Source of the DNA: Hyphomicrobium sp.
GTDB taxonomy: Bacteria; Pseudomonadota; Alphaproteobacteria; Rhizobiales; Hyphomicrobiaceae
Direction: 5' to 3'
Assembly (NCBI GenBank): GCA_002928515.1
Contig: PERI01000006.1
Coordinates: 85,670-149,669, forward strand
DNA length: 64,000 nucleotides
Each line of letters begins with the position of its first letter. Position 1 is the first letter of the stretch. Below are positions 27,127 through 35,574 of this stretch, in pieces. A program made the translations under genes and the position numbers. The notes beneath the pieces were generated by a model. That model made no database searches and was not told the DNA's origin. It saw only the letters and a list, made by a program, of their open reading frames with translations.

Positions 27127-28062
27127 ATGATGGGTACTGATCTCCAAGTTATTCACCCGACGCGATCACAGATCGAAGGCGGCAATGCTGAGCGCATGCC
27201 TTCCCTTCAAACCTCCGCGAATACCGATCTCGACCTCCTGGCCGTGTGGATCAAAGTACATGCTGATGGATCGCCACACACGAGGCGAGCATACGGCCGT
27301 ATCGGGCGGCGCTTCGTCGATGCGCTGGGCCGTGCAGGCCGCGGCATGAAGCGAGCTACAGTCGATGACGTTCAAGCGGCGTTGGAAACGATGCGCTTGA
27401 AAGAGGACGGTTCTCCAGCAAGTGCCGCTACTGTGAATACGACCATAGCTGCTGTAAAAGCGCTGCTGGGATTCGCGCACCAAGTTGGCTACGCACGCTT
27501 CAATGCCGCGCCTCTCATCAAGCTTCGCAAGGCCCCGCGCCAGTTGGCCCAGCGCATAATGTCAGAATTCGACACCCTAAGCATTCTTCGCGCCGCCAAA
27601 CCTGGCAGGGAACGCATCCTTTGCGAGGTCGCATACTTCGGAGGCCTACGCGTGTCCGAGCTTTCGTCACTGACTTGGTCGCAGACTATTCCGCGCGACA
27701 GCGGCGAATTGCAGCTAGCCCTGGTCGGAAAGGGTGACAAGTCGCGCCACGTTCTTTTGCCAGCCGACACTGCGAAAGGGCTGCTGGCGATGCGCGGGCA
27801 CGCCCCTCAGACCGCCAGAGTTTTTGCGATAACTGAACGCCGGATCAATTACATTCTGAAGGCAATCGTGAAACGAGCTGGCGGCAACCCCAGCGCTTCA
27901 CCGCATTGGCTGCGCCACGCACATGCCTCTCACGCGATCGATAATGGCGCACCCATCACACTCGTCTCGCAAACGCTAGGTCACGCCGACCTAAAGACGA
28001 CTAGCGTTTACGCGCACGCTCGGCCGAATGAAAGTTCAAGTCGGTATCTGAAATGCAAGTGA
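27127..28062 (+). CDS. XerD-like tyrosine recombinase
   Basis: A 311-residue recombinase of the XerC/XerD/phage type, unlike the P4-type integrase at the tRNA. The N-terminal SAM-like domain includes SPHTRRAYGRIGRRFVDALG and SAATVNTTIAAVKALLGFAH. The catalytic residues are present: Arg in YFGGLRVSELSSLTW, Lys in VGKGDKSRHVLLP, HWLRHAHASHA (His-x-x-Arg), LGHADLKTTSVYAHARP (His and nucleophile Tyr). It may act on the dyad just upstream, resolve multimers of the excised element, or mark a nested insertion. Confidence 0.88.
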   Translation: MMGTDLQVIHPTRSQIEGGNAERMPSLQTSANTDLDLLAVWIKVHADGSPHTRRAYGRIGRRFVDALGRAGRGMKRATVDDVQAALETMRLKEDGSPASAATVNTTIAAVKALLGFAHQVGYARFNAAPLIKLRKAPRQLAQRIMSEFDTLSILRAAKPGRERILCEVAYFGGLRVSELSSLTWSQTIPRDSGELQLALVGKGDKSRHVLLPADTAKGLLAMRGHAPQTARVFAITERRINYILKAIVKRAGGNPSASPHWLRHAHASHAIDNGAPITLVSQTLGHADLKTTSVYAHARPNESSSRYLKCK

Positions 28063-28096
28063 AAAACTTGAGTGCCGATGCCGATAAAGTTCAAGA

Positions 28097-28573
28097 CTAT
28101 TCCTGATTGAATTGTTTATCAGAGGGGCAAACCATGCCATCGACTTCAGTCTCAACAAAATTGATATAGTCATAATCGCAACTCCCTTTGTTGCTCGCGC
28201 AGTGCATCATAGATATTCCCCAACCTATGACATCGCCTGGGACTGCAATGTAATCACTAGCTGACAAACCGCTGCTAGCTGCGGATTTGGATTGCAAATT
28301 TTTTGCTTGTGTCATCCATGTCTTACCCTGGCCTTTAGCAAAGCCATAAATCGCGAAGGTACTGTCAGTGGAGAAAGTTTTCAGATCTAAAATGAGCTGG
28401 CGCATTTCAGCAAGATGGCTGCTGCAGGTGGCAAAATTGTAATTGTACGATTCCTCAGCGAAGCTGGGCCACTGTGAAAATGATGCGCCTATAAAAATGA
28501 AAGAAATACTTGCGGCCTTGCCGATGGCTAGAGGTTTCAAATTCCGCCCCCTTAATTTACGCAAGTTTATCAA
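28097..28573 (-). CDS. Secreted protein of unknown function
   Basis: A 158-residue protein with a basic N-terminus followed by a hydrophobic signal segment (AASISFIFIGASFSQWPSFA) and a probable cleavage site near FAEE. The mature part has four cysteines (ATCSSH, MMHCAS, GSCDYD, MVCPSD), compatible with disulfides in the periplasm. No family recognised. It is convergent with the recombinase gene, with 34 bases between. Confidence 0.5.
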   Translation of the reverse strand: MINLRKLRGRNLKPLAIGKAASISFIFIGASFSQWPSFAEESYNYNFATCSSHLAEMRQLILDLKTFSTDSTFAIYGFAKGQGKTWMTQAKNLQSKSAASSGLSASDYIAVPGDVIGWGISMMHCASNKGSCDYDYINFVETEVDGMVCPSDKQFNQE

Positions 28574-28739
28574 AGCAGCACCATACTAACCCTATGACTA
28601 AGTATAATAATGCAGGGCGTGAATTATGACTAGCAAGCCTAACGTGCATGCTTCGCAGAAATTCCGACTTTCGCACCAGCCATTGCAGACCAGCAATCGC
28701 AATAATAGGATAATATAAACCGCAAATCTGGGTGGGGTC

Positions 28740-29303
28740 ATGTGCGTGCGATGCGTTCTCTACAGTCTGTTTCTCATCATATTTTTGAATGAAGCAGCAA
28801 TCGCTGCAGGGTGTGGATCGCGAGGCGGTCCTGGATTCCGCGGACCAAAAGGTAATTGCGTAGGTTGGAAGCAACTATCGAAAGTCTGCGGCACACCGCC
28901 AACTTCGAATTGCACTTTCGAAGGTGCCGGTGAAGGCGACACTGATTTTGAGAAAGGAACAGATTTTGTTAATGCAGGAGCTGGTGGATCAGCGCTAACG
29001 GCGGTCGGCGCCGATGCTGCGCGGACTACGAAAGCATTCAATCAACGCGTCGTTAAAGACGACGGCATTGCTTGCGCTTCAACCAGCTTACTATCGACAC
29101 TGAACAATTGCGCCACAGAAACAGATGACGAAAATTGCACCGCCCAAATTGAAGTCGCAGTCCGCAACGGACAATGCACGAAAATAATAAAAGGTGCCGA
29201 AACGACTATAGAGGCTGGTTCTGGCTCATTTGAATGGGTTCGCATCAAACTGTTAGGCGTGAAGGGGGAGTACTGGATAAACCGCGATCTCGTGCTTGAA
29301 TGA
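28740..29303 (+). CDS. Secreted cysteine-rich protein with SH3-like end
   Basis: 187 residues. A signal peptide (LYSLFLIIFLNEAAIAAG) is followed by a glycine-rich, cysteine-rich segment and a C-terminal strand-rich part, FEWVRIKLLGVKGEYWINRD, that looks like the end of an SH3-like domain. Disulfide-rich exported protein; function unknown. ATG follows GGTGGGG. Confidence 0.5.
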   Translation: MCVRCVLYSLFLIIFLNEAAIAAGCGSRGGPGFRGPKGNCVGWKQLSKVCGTPPTSNCTFEGAGEGDTDFEKGTDFVNAGAGGSALTAVGADAARTTKAFNQRVVKDDGIACASTSLLSTLNNCATETDDENCTAQIEVAVRNGQCTKIIKGAETTIEAGSGSFEWVRIKLLGVKGEYWINRDLVLE

Positions 29304-29345
29304 TAAAATTGCGTTATTCAAACTTTCATAATGAGTGTCTGACTA

Positions 29346-29900
29346 ATGAGCGCCAGCAACTCGCAACCTACTAAGATAGAAAAGTTCGTTGTTTGGGCGA
29401 TCTTTATAGCATTCTTTGTAGGATGGGCACTACTACAAGGACCGTCGCTGACGCCAGAGCAGCGTGCTGAAAAAGAACGGCTGGAGAGACAGCTCGCAGC
29501 TGAAAAACGACAGCAGGCCAGTACGCCCGAAGGGCTTGCGTTGGCTATCTATACCGAGCAGCGCAAGCCTCAGACGCAACGGCGCGACAAAAATATTCTG
29601 CAACTTACTGTTGACGATGAGAGCTTTCTCACCGCGAGCTTTTTGCACCTTGCTATTAAACAAGATGCCGCCAAATTTTTCAGCAAAGTATTCGATTCAA
29701 ATCCTGACATCCAGACGGTTCTGATCGTCAATCGAGCGACGCTGATTGATGTGAAGGGTCATACTTCGATAGATCCAGTGCTGCGCGTGACCATGAATCG
29801 GGATACCGCGGCGGAAATTAACTGGAAGAACTTCAGGTCGGAAAATTTAGATAAAGTTGCAGACGAATATTGGGAACACCCAGCGTTGACGAGCGACTAG
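29346..29900 (+). CDS. Single-pass membrane protein, unknown function
   Basis: 184 residues with one N-terminal membrane helix (VVWAIFIAFFVGWALLQG), a charged coiled coil (LTPEQRAEKERLERQLAAEK) and a soluble domain of about 110 residues containing VLIVNRATLIDVKGHTSIDP. I know this layout from Hyphomicrobiales accessory regions only as uncharacterised. It follows the secreted protein gene by 42 bases and is probably cotranscribed. Confidence 0.5.
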   Translation: MSASNSQPTKIEKFVVWAIFIAFFVGWALLQGPSLTPEQRAEKERLERQLAAEKRQQASTPEGLALAIYTEQRKPQTQRRDKNILQLTVDDESFLTASFLHLAIKQDAAKFFSKVFDSNPDIQTVLIVNRATLIDVKGHTSIDPVLRVTMNRDTAAEINWKNFRSENLDKVADEYWEHPALTSD

Positions 29901-29994
29901 ATTACCCTCGGCGCGCACGCGTTAGTGCTCGCCATGTCATTGGCGATACTGAAAATCTAGCGCGCGCATAGTTTGTCTACGAAGGGGATGAGAA

Positions 29995-30498
29995 ATGTTT
30001 GGGGTATTCCGAGTCGCTAAAGCTCGTAAAACCTGCGTACAGGCGCTACTCACTTACGTCGTCCGCCCCAAAGTATTTGGGCCCTGGCCACCACATTTCT
30101 GGCAAGACCCGTTTGTCATCGGTTTTGTGGCCTACGTTATTAGCAACATTTCGCACATGGCGACTAACGGCAAACTGAATACAGAGCAGCGGGGGCTCGT
30201 GCTGATCGGCACTCTAAAAGATGTAGGCGCGTCGCCGACTGACTTTCTCGACCGGATGGAAATACTCGCCCCGGCGCGCGACCCGGCCTTCATGCTCGGC
30301 GCACGCAACGCGGAAACGATCATTACTTACGTCTTCAATCTTCACCCGATGCCGGGTGATTCCGATGTTGCGGCAGCAAAGGAACTCGCCAGAGGCACGA
30401 CGCTGACCGGCAACGTGGACCGGGCCGAGATCGGCGGTGCGCTGATCAATATGCTGTATACTAATATCGTGAAACAGCGACTGGGCGATATTGATTGA
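29995..30498 (+). CDS. Hypothetical protein
   Basis: 167 residues. The N-terminal third has hydrophobic, aromatic patches (VFGPWPPHFWQDPFVIGFVA YVISNISHM region); the rest is helical with LNTEQRGLVLIGTLKDVGAS and RAEIGGALINMLYTNIVKQR. Not recognised. The following 137 bases contain no gene; a stretch ending in DYLRMLSVKAE before a stop at 30630 may be a pseudogene remnant. Confidence 0.45.
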   Translation: MFGVFRVAKARKTCVQALLTYVVRPKVFGPWPPHFWQDPFVIGFVAYVISNISHMATNGKLNTEQRGLVLIGTLKDVGASPTDFLDRMEILAPARDPAFMLGARNAETIITYVFNLHPMPGDSDVAAAKELARGTTLTGNVDRAEIGGALINMLYTNIVKQRLGDID

Positions 30499-30635
30499 AT
30501 GAAAGCTTTTGCAACATAAAACCAACGTCGCCGTTTGCCTACCTTTAAGAATCTGCTGGTTAAAGACCCGAGGCTGCGGGTGCTAATGCAGGGCGACTAC
30601 CTACGCATGCTGAGCGTCAAGGCTGAATAGTTTAC

Positions 30636-31055
30636 ATGGAGAATTCGGTGACCGACGGAAACGACCGGTGGGATATCGCAAGCTTCGACGCTGCGATGCG
30701 ATTTGCTGATCTAGCGATCAAGTCGTTGTTGATTCTGTGCGGCGGTGCGGCAGTGGCCCTGCTTTCGTTTGCTGGTACGCGCGCTTCAACCGGCCAAGAA
30801 AGTCTTGATGCTTACGCGGCGGCAGTAATGCTTTTTGGTTGGTCAGCTGCGGGTGCTGTTCTGACTGCAGGATTATCGTACATTGCCCAGTCTTTTTTCA
30901 CTCATTCCTGGAGAAAAACCGGTTTCGGATTTCAGACCATCGCTATAGTCGTATGGCTCGCCAGCATCGGTGCATTCGCCATCGGCGTACAGATGTCAGC
31001 GACTGCTGTATCAACATCGAAAATTGCTAGCACAAGTGCCATAGTGCAACACTGA
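30636..31055 (+). CDS. Multi-pass membrane protein, unknown function
   Basis: 139 residues with three hydrophobic helices (SLLILCGGAAVALLSFAG, AVMLFGWSAAGAVLTAGLSY, FQTIAIVVWLASIGAFAIGV). No soluble domain to speak of. It lies convergent to the Pycsar-like pair. A three-helix protein of this kind near defence genes could be another membrane effector, but that is speculation. Confidence 0.5.
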   Translation: MENSVTDGNDRWDIASFDAAMRFADLAIKSLLILCGGAAVALLSFAGTRASTGQESLDAYAAAVMLFGWSAAGAVLTAGLSYIAQSFFTHSWRKTGFGFQTIAIVVWLASIGAFAIGVQMSATAVSTSKIASTSAIVQH

Positions 31056-31199
31056 GAGACGCAGACCACGAAGTTTTCACTGCTAATAAAGCGCACTGCG
31101 TTAGATGCCTTTTTGCACATAATTAGCTGTCAAGCGGCCTTCGCATTACGAGTAGCACTACCTGTAAGCAATTCACGCGCAAACTGGCCAAAGCGGCTA

Positions 31200-31853
31200 C
31201 TATGCGGCCCACAAACCACCTACTAACCAGTAGAGAAGTGTTGTGAATAACGCGAGGGCAGCAATGAGCATAGCGCGCCGAAGCAGAAGGTACTTGCGCG
31301 AACAGACGACCGAAAGATTATAGCTATTGCTAATACGTTCGACTGCAAGCGAAGTATCGGAAAGCGCCCCAATGCGGCGGACATATTCTGGGCCGTTCGG
31401 AAGCTGAGCAACACTTTTCCAAAAGATGTGACTATCTCCACCGCTGGGCAGGCGCGGCACAATCACAAAAAAGCTAATCGCTGAAGACACGTTAAGCAGA
31501 ATAAATGCAAGAACCGCCAAAATACTAACCGGAAACGTGACGCCAAACTTCAGCGCGTCGATGTAACCCGGCGCATTTAGTAAGAATGCGGTCAACCCTG
31601 AAGTCACCGCGAATGTCGCGCCTGCTTTAGCATCCGCAAGTTGAATATATTGGCCGACATATTGGTGATGAAAATCCGCGAAGGATATAAGTTGTTCTAC
31701 TTTTTTTGCATCGACATCGACTGGTGCAGGGCTAAGCGAACCCTGTTCTTGAGCCCCCGACTGCACCGATTCTCCTAATCCGGCTGGCGCTGAGACGGGA
31801 GACTGCGGCGGCAAATTCGCGGTCGCAGCCATGGATGTCGGTTCACCGGTCAT
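31200..31853 (-). CDS. pycTM: Pycsar-type membrane effector (PycTM / DUF5706-like)
   Basis: 217 residues. After a low-complexity N-terminus comes FADFHHQYVGQYIQLADAKA with GATFAVTSGLTAFLLN, the typical start of DUF5706/PycTM proteins. Then come a hydrophobic hairpin (VSILAVLAFILLNVSSAISF), a conserved soluble segment and a C-terminal helix (AMLIAALALFTTLLYWLVGG). In Pycsar defence the effector is activated by cyclic pyrimidine nucleotides made by its cyclase partner and damages the membrane. The ATG at 31853 has a GGGAGGGG site and overlaps the cyclase gene by 11 bases; an ATG at 31832 is an alternative. Confidence 0.75.
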   Translation of the reverse strand: MTGEPTSMAATANLPPQSPVSAPAGLGESVQSGAQEQGSLSPAPVDVDAKKVEQLISFADFHHQYVGQYIQLADAKAGATFAVTSGLTAFLLNAPGYIDALKFGVTFPVSILAVLAFILLNVSSAISFFVIVPRLPSGGDSHIFWKSVAQLPNGPEYVRRIGALSDTSLAVERISNSYNLSVVCSRKYLLLRRAMLIAALALFTTLLYWLVGGLWAA

Positions 31854-32604
31854 CGCGAAGCCCCTCCCACGCACCTTGGAAGTGGTAAGCGAAATATGGC
31901 AGCTGGGTCGCTGTGTAAACAAAGCCAGTGCTGTCGGGGACAATTTTACACAACTGGCTACGCCAGTTTTCGGGCAGACCAGCCAACACGTTCGCGCCGA
32001 TAAGAATTTGGTCAGCCTTGGCAAGTTTCAACAGTTTACACGCGATGTTTGCCGTCGTGCCGATGGCCACAAAGCTGCGGAACCGCTTAGCAGCACCGAC
32101 ATTGGCAACGGTTATCCAGCCGTGATCAACGCATATTCGGAAATTCAACGGCACAATGTTCGAGCGAGCGATAACCGGGTTAAGCAAGTTTGCCGCCGTG
32201 TAAAAGATAGTCATAGCTGCCGCACAGGCACGGTGTGACTGATGATGGGTAAACGTTGAATCAACGGGGAAGTACGCCATGAGACCGTCGCCCGTGTTTT
32301 TCTCAACTGTTCCGCCGTAATCCTCGATAATCCTGATTAACTCGGTAAAAAGGAAAGACAGGACACGCAGCAATTGCTCCTGTTCAGCCAATGTGCTCGC
32401 TGGGCGGCCGCTGAAACCGCAAATGTCTATAAACATCACTGCAGCGGTAATGCGACGTCCAACCCCGATGGGCAAATCGCCGTCTTCCGGCAAAACTCGT
32501 CCGTCGGCGGCGACCATGTGGCGACCGTCGATCTTAGTCCGAAGCGCTTCAATGCGTCTGCACTGAATATCGTGATAGCGCTGCGAATTATAACTGGCGT
32601 CCAA
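31843..32604 (-). CDS. pycC: Pycsar-type nucleotide cyclase (class III cyclase domain)
   Basis: 253 residues carrying one class III nucleotidyl cyclase domain. AAVMFIDICGFSG has the first metal-binding Asp, and YGGTVEKNTGDGLMAYF has the second metal Asp. LNFRICVDHGWITVANVGAA and FVAIGTTANIACKLLKLAKA (the dimer-interface strand) follow. A lone single-domain cyclase directly coupled to a PycTM-like gene defines a Pycsar operon; it would make cCMP or cUMP on phage infection. I cannot decide the base from the sequence. The start is a TTG behind GGGGG at 32604; the first ATG is 29 codons later. Confidence 0.75.
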   Translation of the reverse strand: MDASYNSQRYHDIQCRRIEALRTKIDGRHMVAADGRVLPEDGDLPIGVGRRITAAVMFIDICGFSGRPASTLAEQEQLLRVLSFLFTELIRIIEDYGGTVEKNTGDGLMAYFPVDSTFTHHQSHRACAAAMTIFYTAANLLNPVIARSNIVPLNFRICVDHGWITVANVGAAKRFRSFVAIGTTANIACKLLKLAKADQILIGANVLAGLPENWRSQLCKIVPDSTGFVYTATQLPYFAYHFQGAWEGLRDDR

Positions 32605-32799
32605 TTTCCCCCGCGAATCGCTTTAGCTTATTAGACTCCAAGTTTTTAGCGCATTGCCTGTCGGATTTCCACGGTCAAGGCCAGTCCATCTACCGTCTCA
32701 ATTCCAGCCTATCGGAAAAGCCTACCCAGCGCAGGCGCTATTTCGTTGATTGGCAACGGCGCTTGATGCACAGCTTCGCACTCGATCGAGGACGGCTCG

Positions 32800-33123
32800 C
32801 TAGCATACGCCGCCGCTTTTACAGCTATCGAGCGCGGCTTTGTAATAGTCGTATTTTCTGCCAACCTGACCGCATGACTGTGACGGGAGATCGCCGTTTC
32901 CTAGAGCCTTCTGAATGCAATTCGTGACTTGCCAACGAAGCCCGCTCACTAAGTCTTCTCCGTCTGCAATAACCGATTGGCGCCTCTGTTCAGGCGTCAT
33001 CGCCGCTTCTCTTTTGGCCTTCTCGTCGCTAGCGCTGTCACCCGACAAGATTGAATAAACCACCAAGACTAGCATTCCCAAAAACACATAGCCGACCATG
33101 GGCGGCGCTGCCTCAGTATTCAT
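32800..33123 (-). CDS. Small single-pass membrane protein
   Basis: 107 residues starting MNTEAAPPMVGYVFLGMLVL with one N-terminal membrane helix, then a charged stretch (DEKAKREAAMTPEQRRQSVI) and three cysteines near the end. Unknown family. The open frame reaches 33399, but ATG 33123 is where protein-like sequence begins. Confidence 0.4.
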   Translation of the reverse strand: MNTEAAPPMVGYVFLGMLVLVVYSILSGDSASDEKAKREAAMTPEQRRQSVIADGEDLVSGLRWQVTNCIQKALGNGDLPSQSCGQVGRKYDYYKAALDSCKSGGVC

Positions 33124-33386
33124 CTTTCGACCCTTATCATGACGTGCTGAAAGCAAAGATTGTGCGCAGAGATGGATTGATGCCCGGTTATCGGAATGCA
33201 TAAAATGCCGAGCAGGCAACGATCGCTGCCGTAGTGACGGCGTACGAGGCGCTGCGTTTGCCAACTGGTACCGAGCTTGCCGGCGAGTAATCACCGTCGG
33301 CACGCGCGTTTGACAACCAAGCCGGCCGGCGGCAAAGGTCGCGGCGGGGGAGCAGGGCGCGGGCTTCGCTGATCGCGAGGCCGCCA

Positions 33387-33653
33387 GTGAAGACTTCAAA
33401 GCCGTTTGTGATCCAGACGCTGGGCCAGATGCACAAGCAAACGACCTGGTGCTGGCTGTACTGCAGCGAGCATCAGTGCGGGCATCGCGTTGCGGTGACG
33501 CTGGCGCAATTCGTCATACGTTGGGGGCCTGAAGCATCGTCGGACCGGCTGCGCCGCTCGGCGGTGTGCGGTAAATGCGGTCGACGCGGCGCGATTACGA
33601 TGATGCCGAGCTGGATGGGCAACGAACGCGGATTTGCGCAGTTTCCGGGGTGA
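33387..33653 (+). CDS. Small zinc-ribbon-like protein
   Basis: 88 residues with two cysteine pairs: LYCSEHQCGH and AVCGKCGRRGA, separated by VAVTLAQFVIRWGPEASSDR. The pattern (C-x4-C-x-H ... RWG ... C-x2-C-GR-GA) is one I know from uncharacterised alphaproteobacterial proteins often found in accessory regions. Likely metal-binding. GTG start at 33387; ATG at 33429 is possible. Confidence 0.55.
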   Translation: MKTSKPFVIQTLGQMHKQTTWCWLYCSEHQCGHRVAVTLAQFVIRWGPEASSDRLRRSAVCGKCGRRGAITMMPSWMGNERGFAQFPG

Positions 33654-33808
33654 TTAGCGAATCTGTTTAAAGTCTCAAACTGGCGATTTTCAACGTCGAC
33701 GCCGCTCGCTTTAAGCGCTCCGGGCAGGCCTGCTCCCAGGCGTCTGCGATTACCTTGGCCAGTGCGCTGTCAAGCCATTGTCGACTTACAGTCGAACTTC
33801 AAAATACC

Positions 33809-33838
33809 TTGACAGTATTAGTATGCTAGCTTACTAAT
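33809..33838 (+). promoter_or_regulatory. Promoter with overlapping palindromic operator
   Basis: -35 TTGACA (33809-33814), exactly 17 bases, -10 TACTAA (33832-33837). The palindrome ATTAGTA-T-GCTAGC-T-TACTAAT (33817-33838) fills the spacer and covers the -10. It precedes the ribbon-helix-helix gene at 33881 and is probably its autoregulatory site. Confidence 0.65.
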
Positions 33839-33880
33839 GTGTTACGTTCAACTTGTAAGGCTAGCCAGGAGGTTTATTCG

Positions 33881-34114
33881 ATGGCTGTGCAGGAAATCCA
33901 CAGCCATGAGGAAGACAATATGGGGCCAAAGCCCGGCTACAAGGCGCCGAGTCGAGAGGGTAAGGCGTCAATCCTAACCCACCTCGACCAAGAACTTCGA
34001 ACAGCTTTCAAGGTCGCAACAATTGAGCGCGGCACAACAATGCAAGACGCGCTGGTTGCTTTCATCGAAGAGTACTCGGCAACCGTCCTGAAGCGAATGA
34101 AGCGCAAAGGCTGA
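33881..34114 (+). CDS. Ribbon-helix-helix (CopG/ParG-like) regulator
   Basis: 77 residues; the last 50 form a ribbon-helix-helix: GKASILTHLDQELRTAFKVA (beta strand and first helix) and TIERGTTMQDALVAFIEEYS. The N-terminal tail is basic and flexible, as in ParG. ATG at 33881 follows CAGGAGG. A strong palindromic operator overlaps its promoter. It could be an antitoxin, a copy-number repressor or a partition centromere-binding protein; no ParA or toxin is recognisable next to it. The next gene follows after 17 bases. Confidence 0.7.
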   Translation: MAVQEIHSHEEDNMGPKPGYKAPSREGKASILTHLDQELRTAFKVATIERGTTMQDALVAFIEEYSATVLKRMKRKG

Positions 34115-34131
34115 TAGCACTGGAGAACAAA

Positions 34132-34800
34132 ATGACCATGGAAGCTAAAACATCGTCGATCGTCACACGCCGTCGCGTTCTTGAGGCGAGCGCTGCCGTT
34201 GTGGCAGCTGTATCGGCGTCGCCTGCTGAGGCAAGCTTTACTGCGCAGGCCGAAACAGAAATTTCGGCACTCTACAAGAAGCTCGCAGAACAGACCCTCA
34301 TTGCTGACCGGTGCTTGAGAGCAGAATCGGCAGCAAATGACAGGTTCTATGCAATTCGCCCGAGAGTTCCCGATGCATTAAGGGTTGCAAGCATCGCGAA
34401 TGCCCAACCCGTAAACCCGCTTTTCGTCCGTGAAGGTGCGGACGTTGACGGCACTAAATTTCTTTGGGTGGTGGCCATAGGTTGGGAAAGCGCTATTCCG
34501 TACTATTGGAACAATGAGAGCCGCCACTTCGCTGAGAAAAACTTGGTCGTTGCGAAGCAATATGATTGCGATGTTGAAGCAGCGCGTGTGGCCGCAGGCG
34601 AAACCTCGGCAGCAGCCGCAAGTCACCTCGCATGCCACGCGAAGTGGGAAACCGAAAAGCAGATACTTGCCATGCAGGCTAAATCACCTGCCGATGCGCG
34701 CATCCAGCTCACTGTGCTGCGCAACTCCCACGAAGGTTGCGAATATACAGCGGATGTTGTGGATCACGTCATTGCATCAGCACTGCGGGTTTTATCATGA
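34132..34800 (+). CDS. Exported protein of unknown function
   Basis: 222 residues. The N-terminus TRRRVLEASAAVVAAVSASP has a twin-arginine-like RRR followed by a hydrophobic run and AEA cleavage site, suggesting Tat or Sec export. The mature part is helical with aromatic patches (FLWVVAIGWESAIPYYWNNE). No family recognised. It is in an operon with the ribbon-helix-helix gene. Confidence 0.5.
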   Translation: MTMEAKTSSIVTRRRVLEASAAVVAAVSASPAEASFTAQAETEISALYKKLAEQTLIADRCLRAESAANDRFYAIRPRVPDALRVASIANAQPVNPLFVREGADVDGTKFLWVVAIGWESAIPYYWNNESRHFAEKNLVVAKQYDCDVEAARVAAGETSAAAASHLACHAKWETEKQILAMQAKSPADARIQLTVLRNSHEGCEYTADVVDHVIASALRVLS

Positions 34801-34838
34801 CCGGGAAGGCAGCACGGTGGCCGTCACCGCCGTCGATA

Positions 34839-35231
34839 TTAATCTTCCCGATCAGGACCAACGATAAGTTCTCGATGATCGCGTGGAAACGCGAGCCATG
34901 CTTGATCAGTTTTATCTTTCGCCTGCCGAAACTTTGTCACTGACGCCACAATTTGAGAGTATGTTGGCCACTTGTCAGGTTCGATTTTTAGTCGGCGCGT
35001 CTCATGCAGCGCCAATTCCCTACGATCAATATCAGCGTTTGGGTTGGGAAGGATGAGCCGCATTGGGTCTTCGGACAAAACCGCAGAGATGTTAGCAATC
35101 GCTGTCGTTAACTGGTTCAACTCATCTGCCGCTGTGCGCTCGTCTTTCGTTGCAGCCAAATAGTTTTGCATAATTTCTGACATGAAGAAATTCCACACCC
35201 GTTCATCACAGCGCACTAATCGAAGTAGCAA
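34839..35231 (-). CDS. Hypothetical protein
   Basis: 130 residues, helical, charged, without membrane segments (for example DELNQLTTAIANISAVLSED and YSQIVASVTKFRQAKDKTDQ). Not recognised. An internal ATG at 35183 is an alternative start. Convergent with the exported-protein gene. Confidence 0.45.
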   Translation of the reverse strand: MLLRLVRCDERVWNFFMSEIMQNYLAATKDERTAADELNQLTTAIANISAVLSEDPMRLILPNPNADIDRRELALHETRRLKIEPDKWPTYSQIVASVTKFRQAKDKTDQAWLAFPRDHRELIVGPDRED

Positions 35232-35235
35232 TTCA

Positions 35236-35574
35236 TTAGCGAAAACTCAGCAAGGCTGAGGACATTTTATTTGTGGCGCCATGCGTGGTGAGCATTCCCC
35301 TCTGGACTGCCAGCGTGCCGGTTAGCATGGATGTTTGTCGACAGACCTGAACTTTGCACCGCGTGATTCCATTTTCTCTCTGGCAATCGTAGCTGCATTG
35401 GCTGCTGGGATCTGCTGGCCATTCGACTCCACGCCAGAAGCAGAAATCTAGCCGGTCAAACTTTTTTACGTCGGCGGCTGGCACAGCGGCGGCGGAAGCG
35501 ACAAAAACAAACAATATTGGCGTGACGAACCCGATAAAGTGCTTGCGATCAAAAATGAGGACCATTGAGCGAGC
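35236..35574 (-). CDS. Secreted protein of unknown function
   Basis: 112 residues from the ATG at 35574: a signal peptide (HFIGFVTPILFVFVASAAAV) followed by a cysteine-rich mature part (FCFWRGVEW, CSYDCQRE, TRCKVQVCRQ). Last gene of the element. The frame is open up to 35652, but those codons lack a signal-like start. Confidence 0.45.
   Translation of the reverse strand, partial: ARSMVLIFDRKHFIGFVTPILFVFVASAAAVPAADVKKFDRLDFCFWRGVEWPADPSSQCSYDCQRENGITRCKVQVCRQTSMLTGTLAVQRGMLTTHGATNKMSSALLSFR

Noticed and set aside
28103-28122. CTGAT-N10-ATCAG dyad as the partner crossover site of the dif-like site
   Set aside because: The centre sequence differs completely from that of the first site and it falls in coding sequence; recombination needs matching centres. 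It could at most be a weak binding site.
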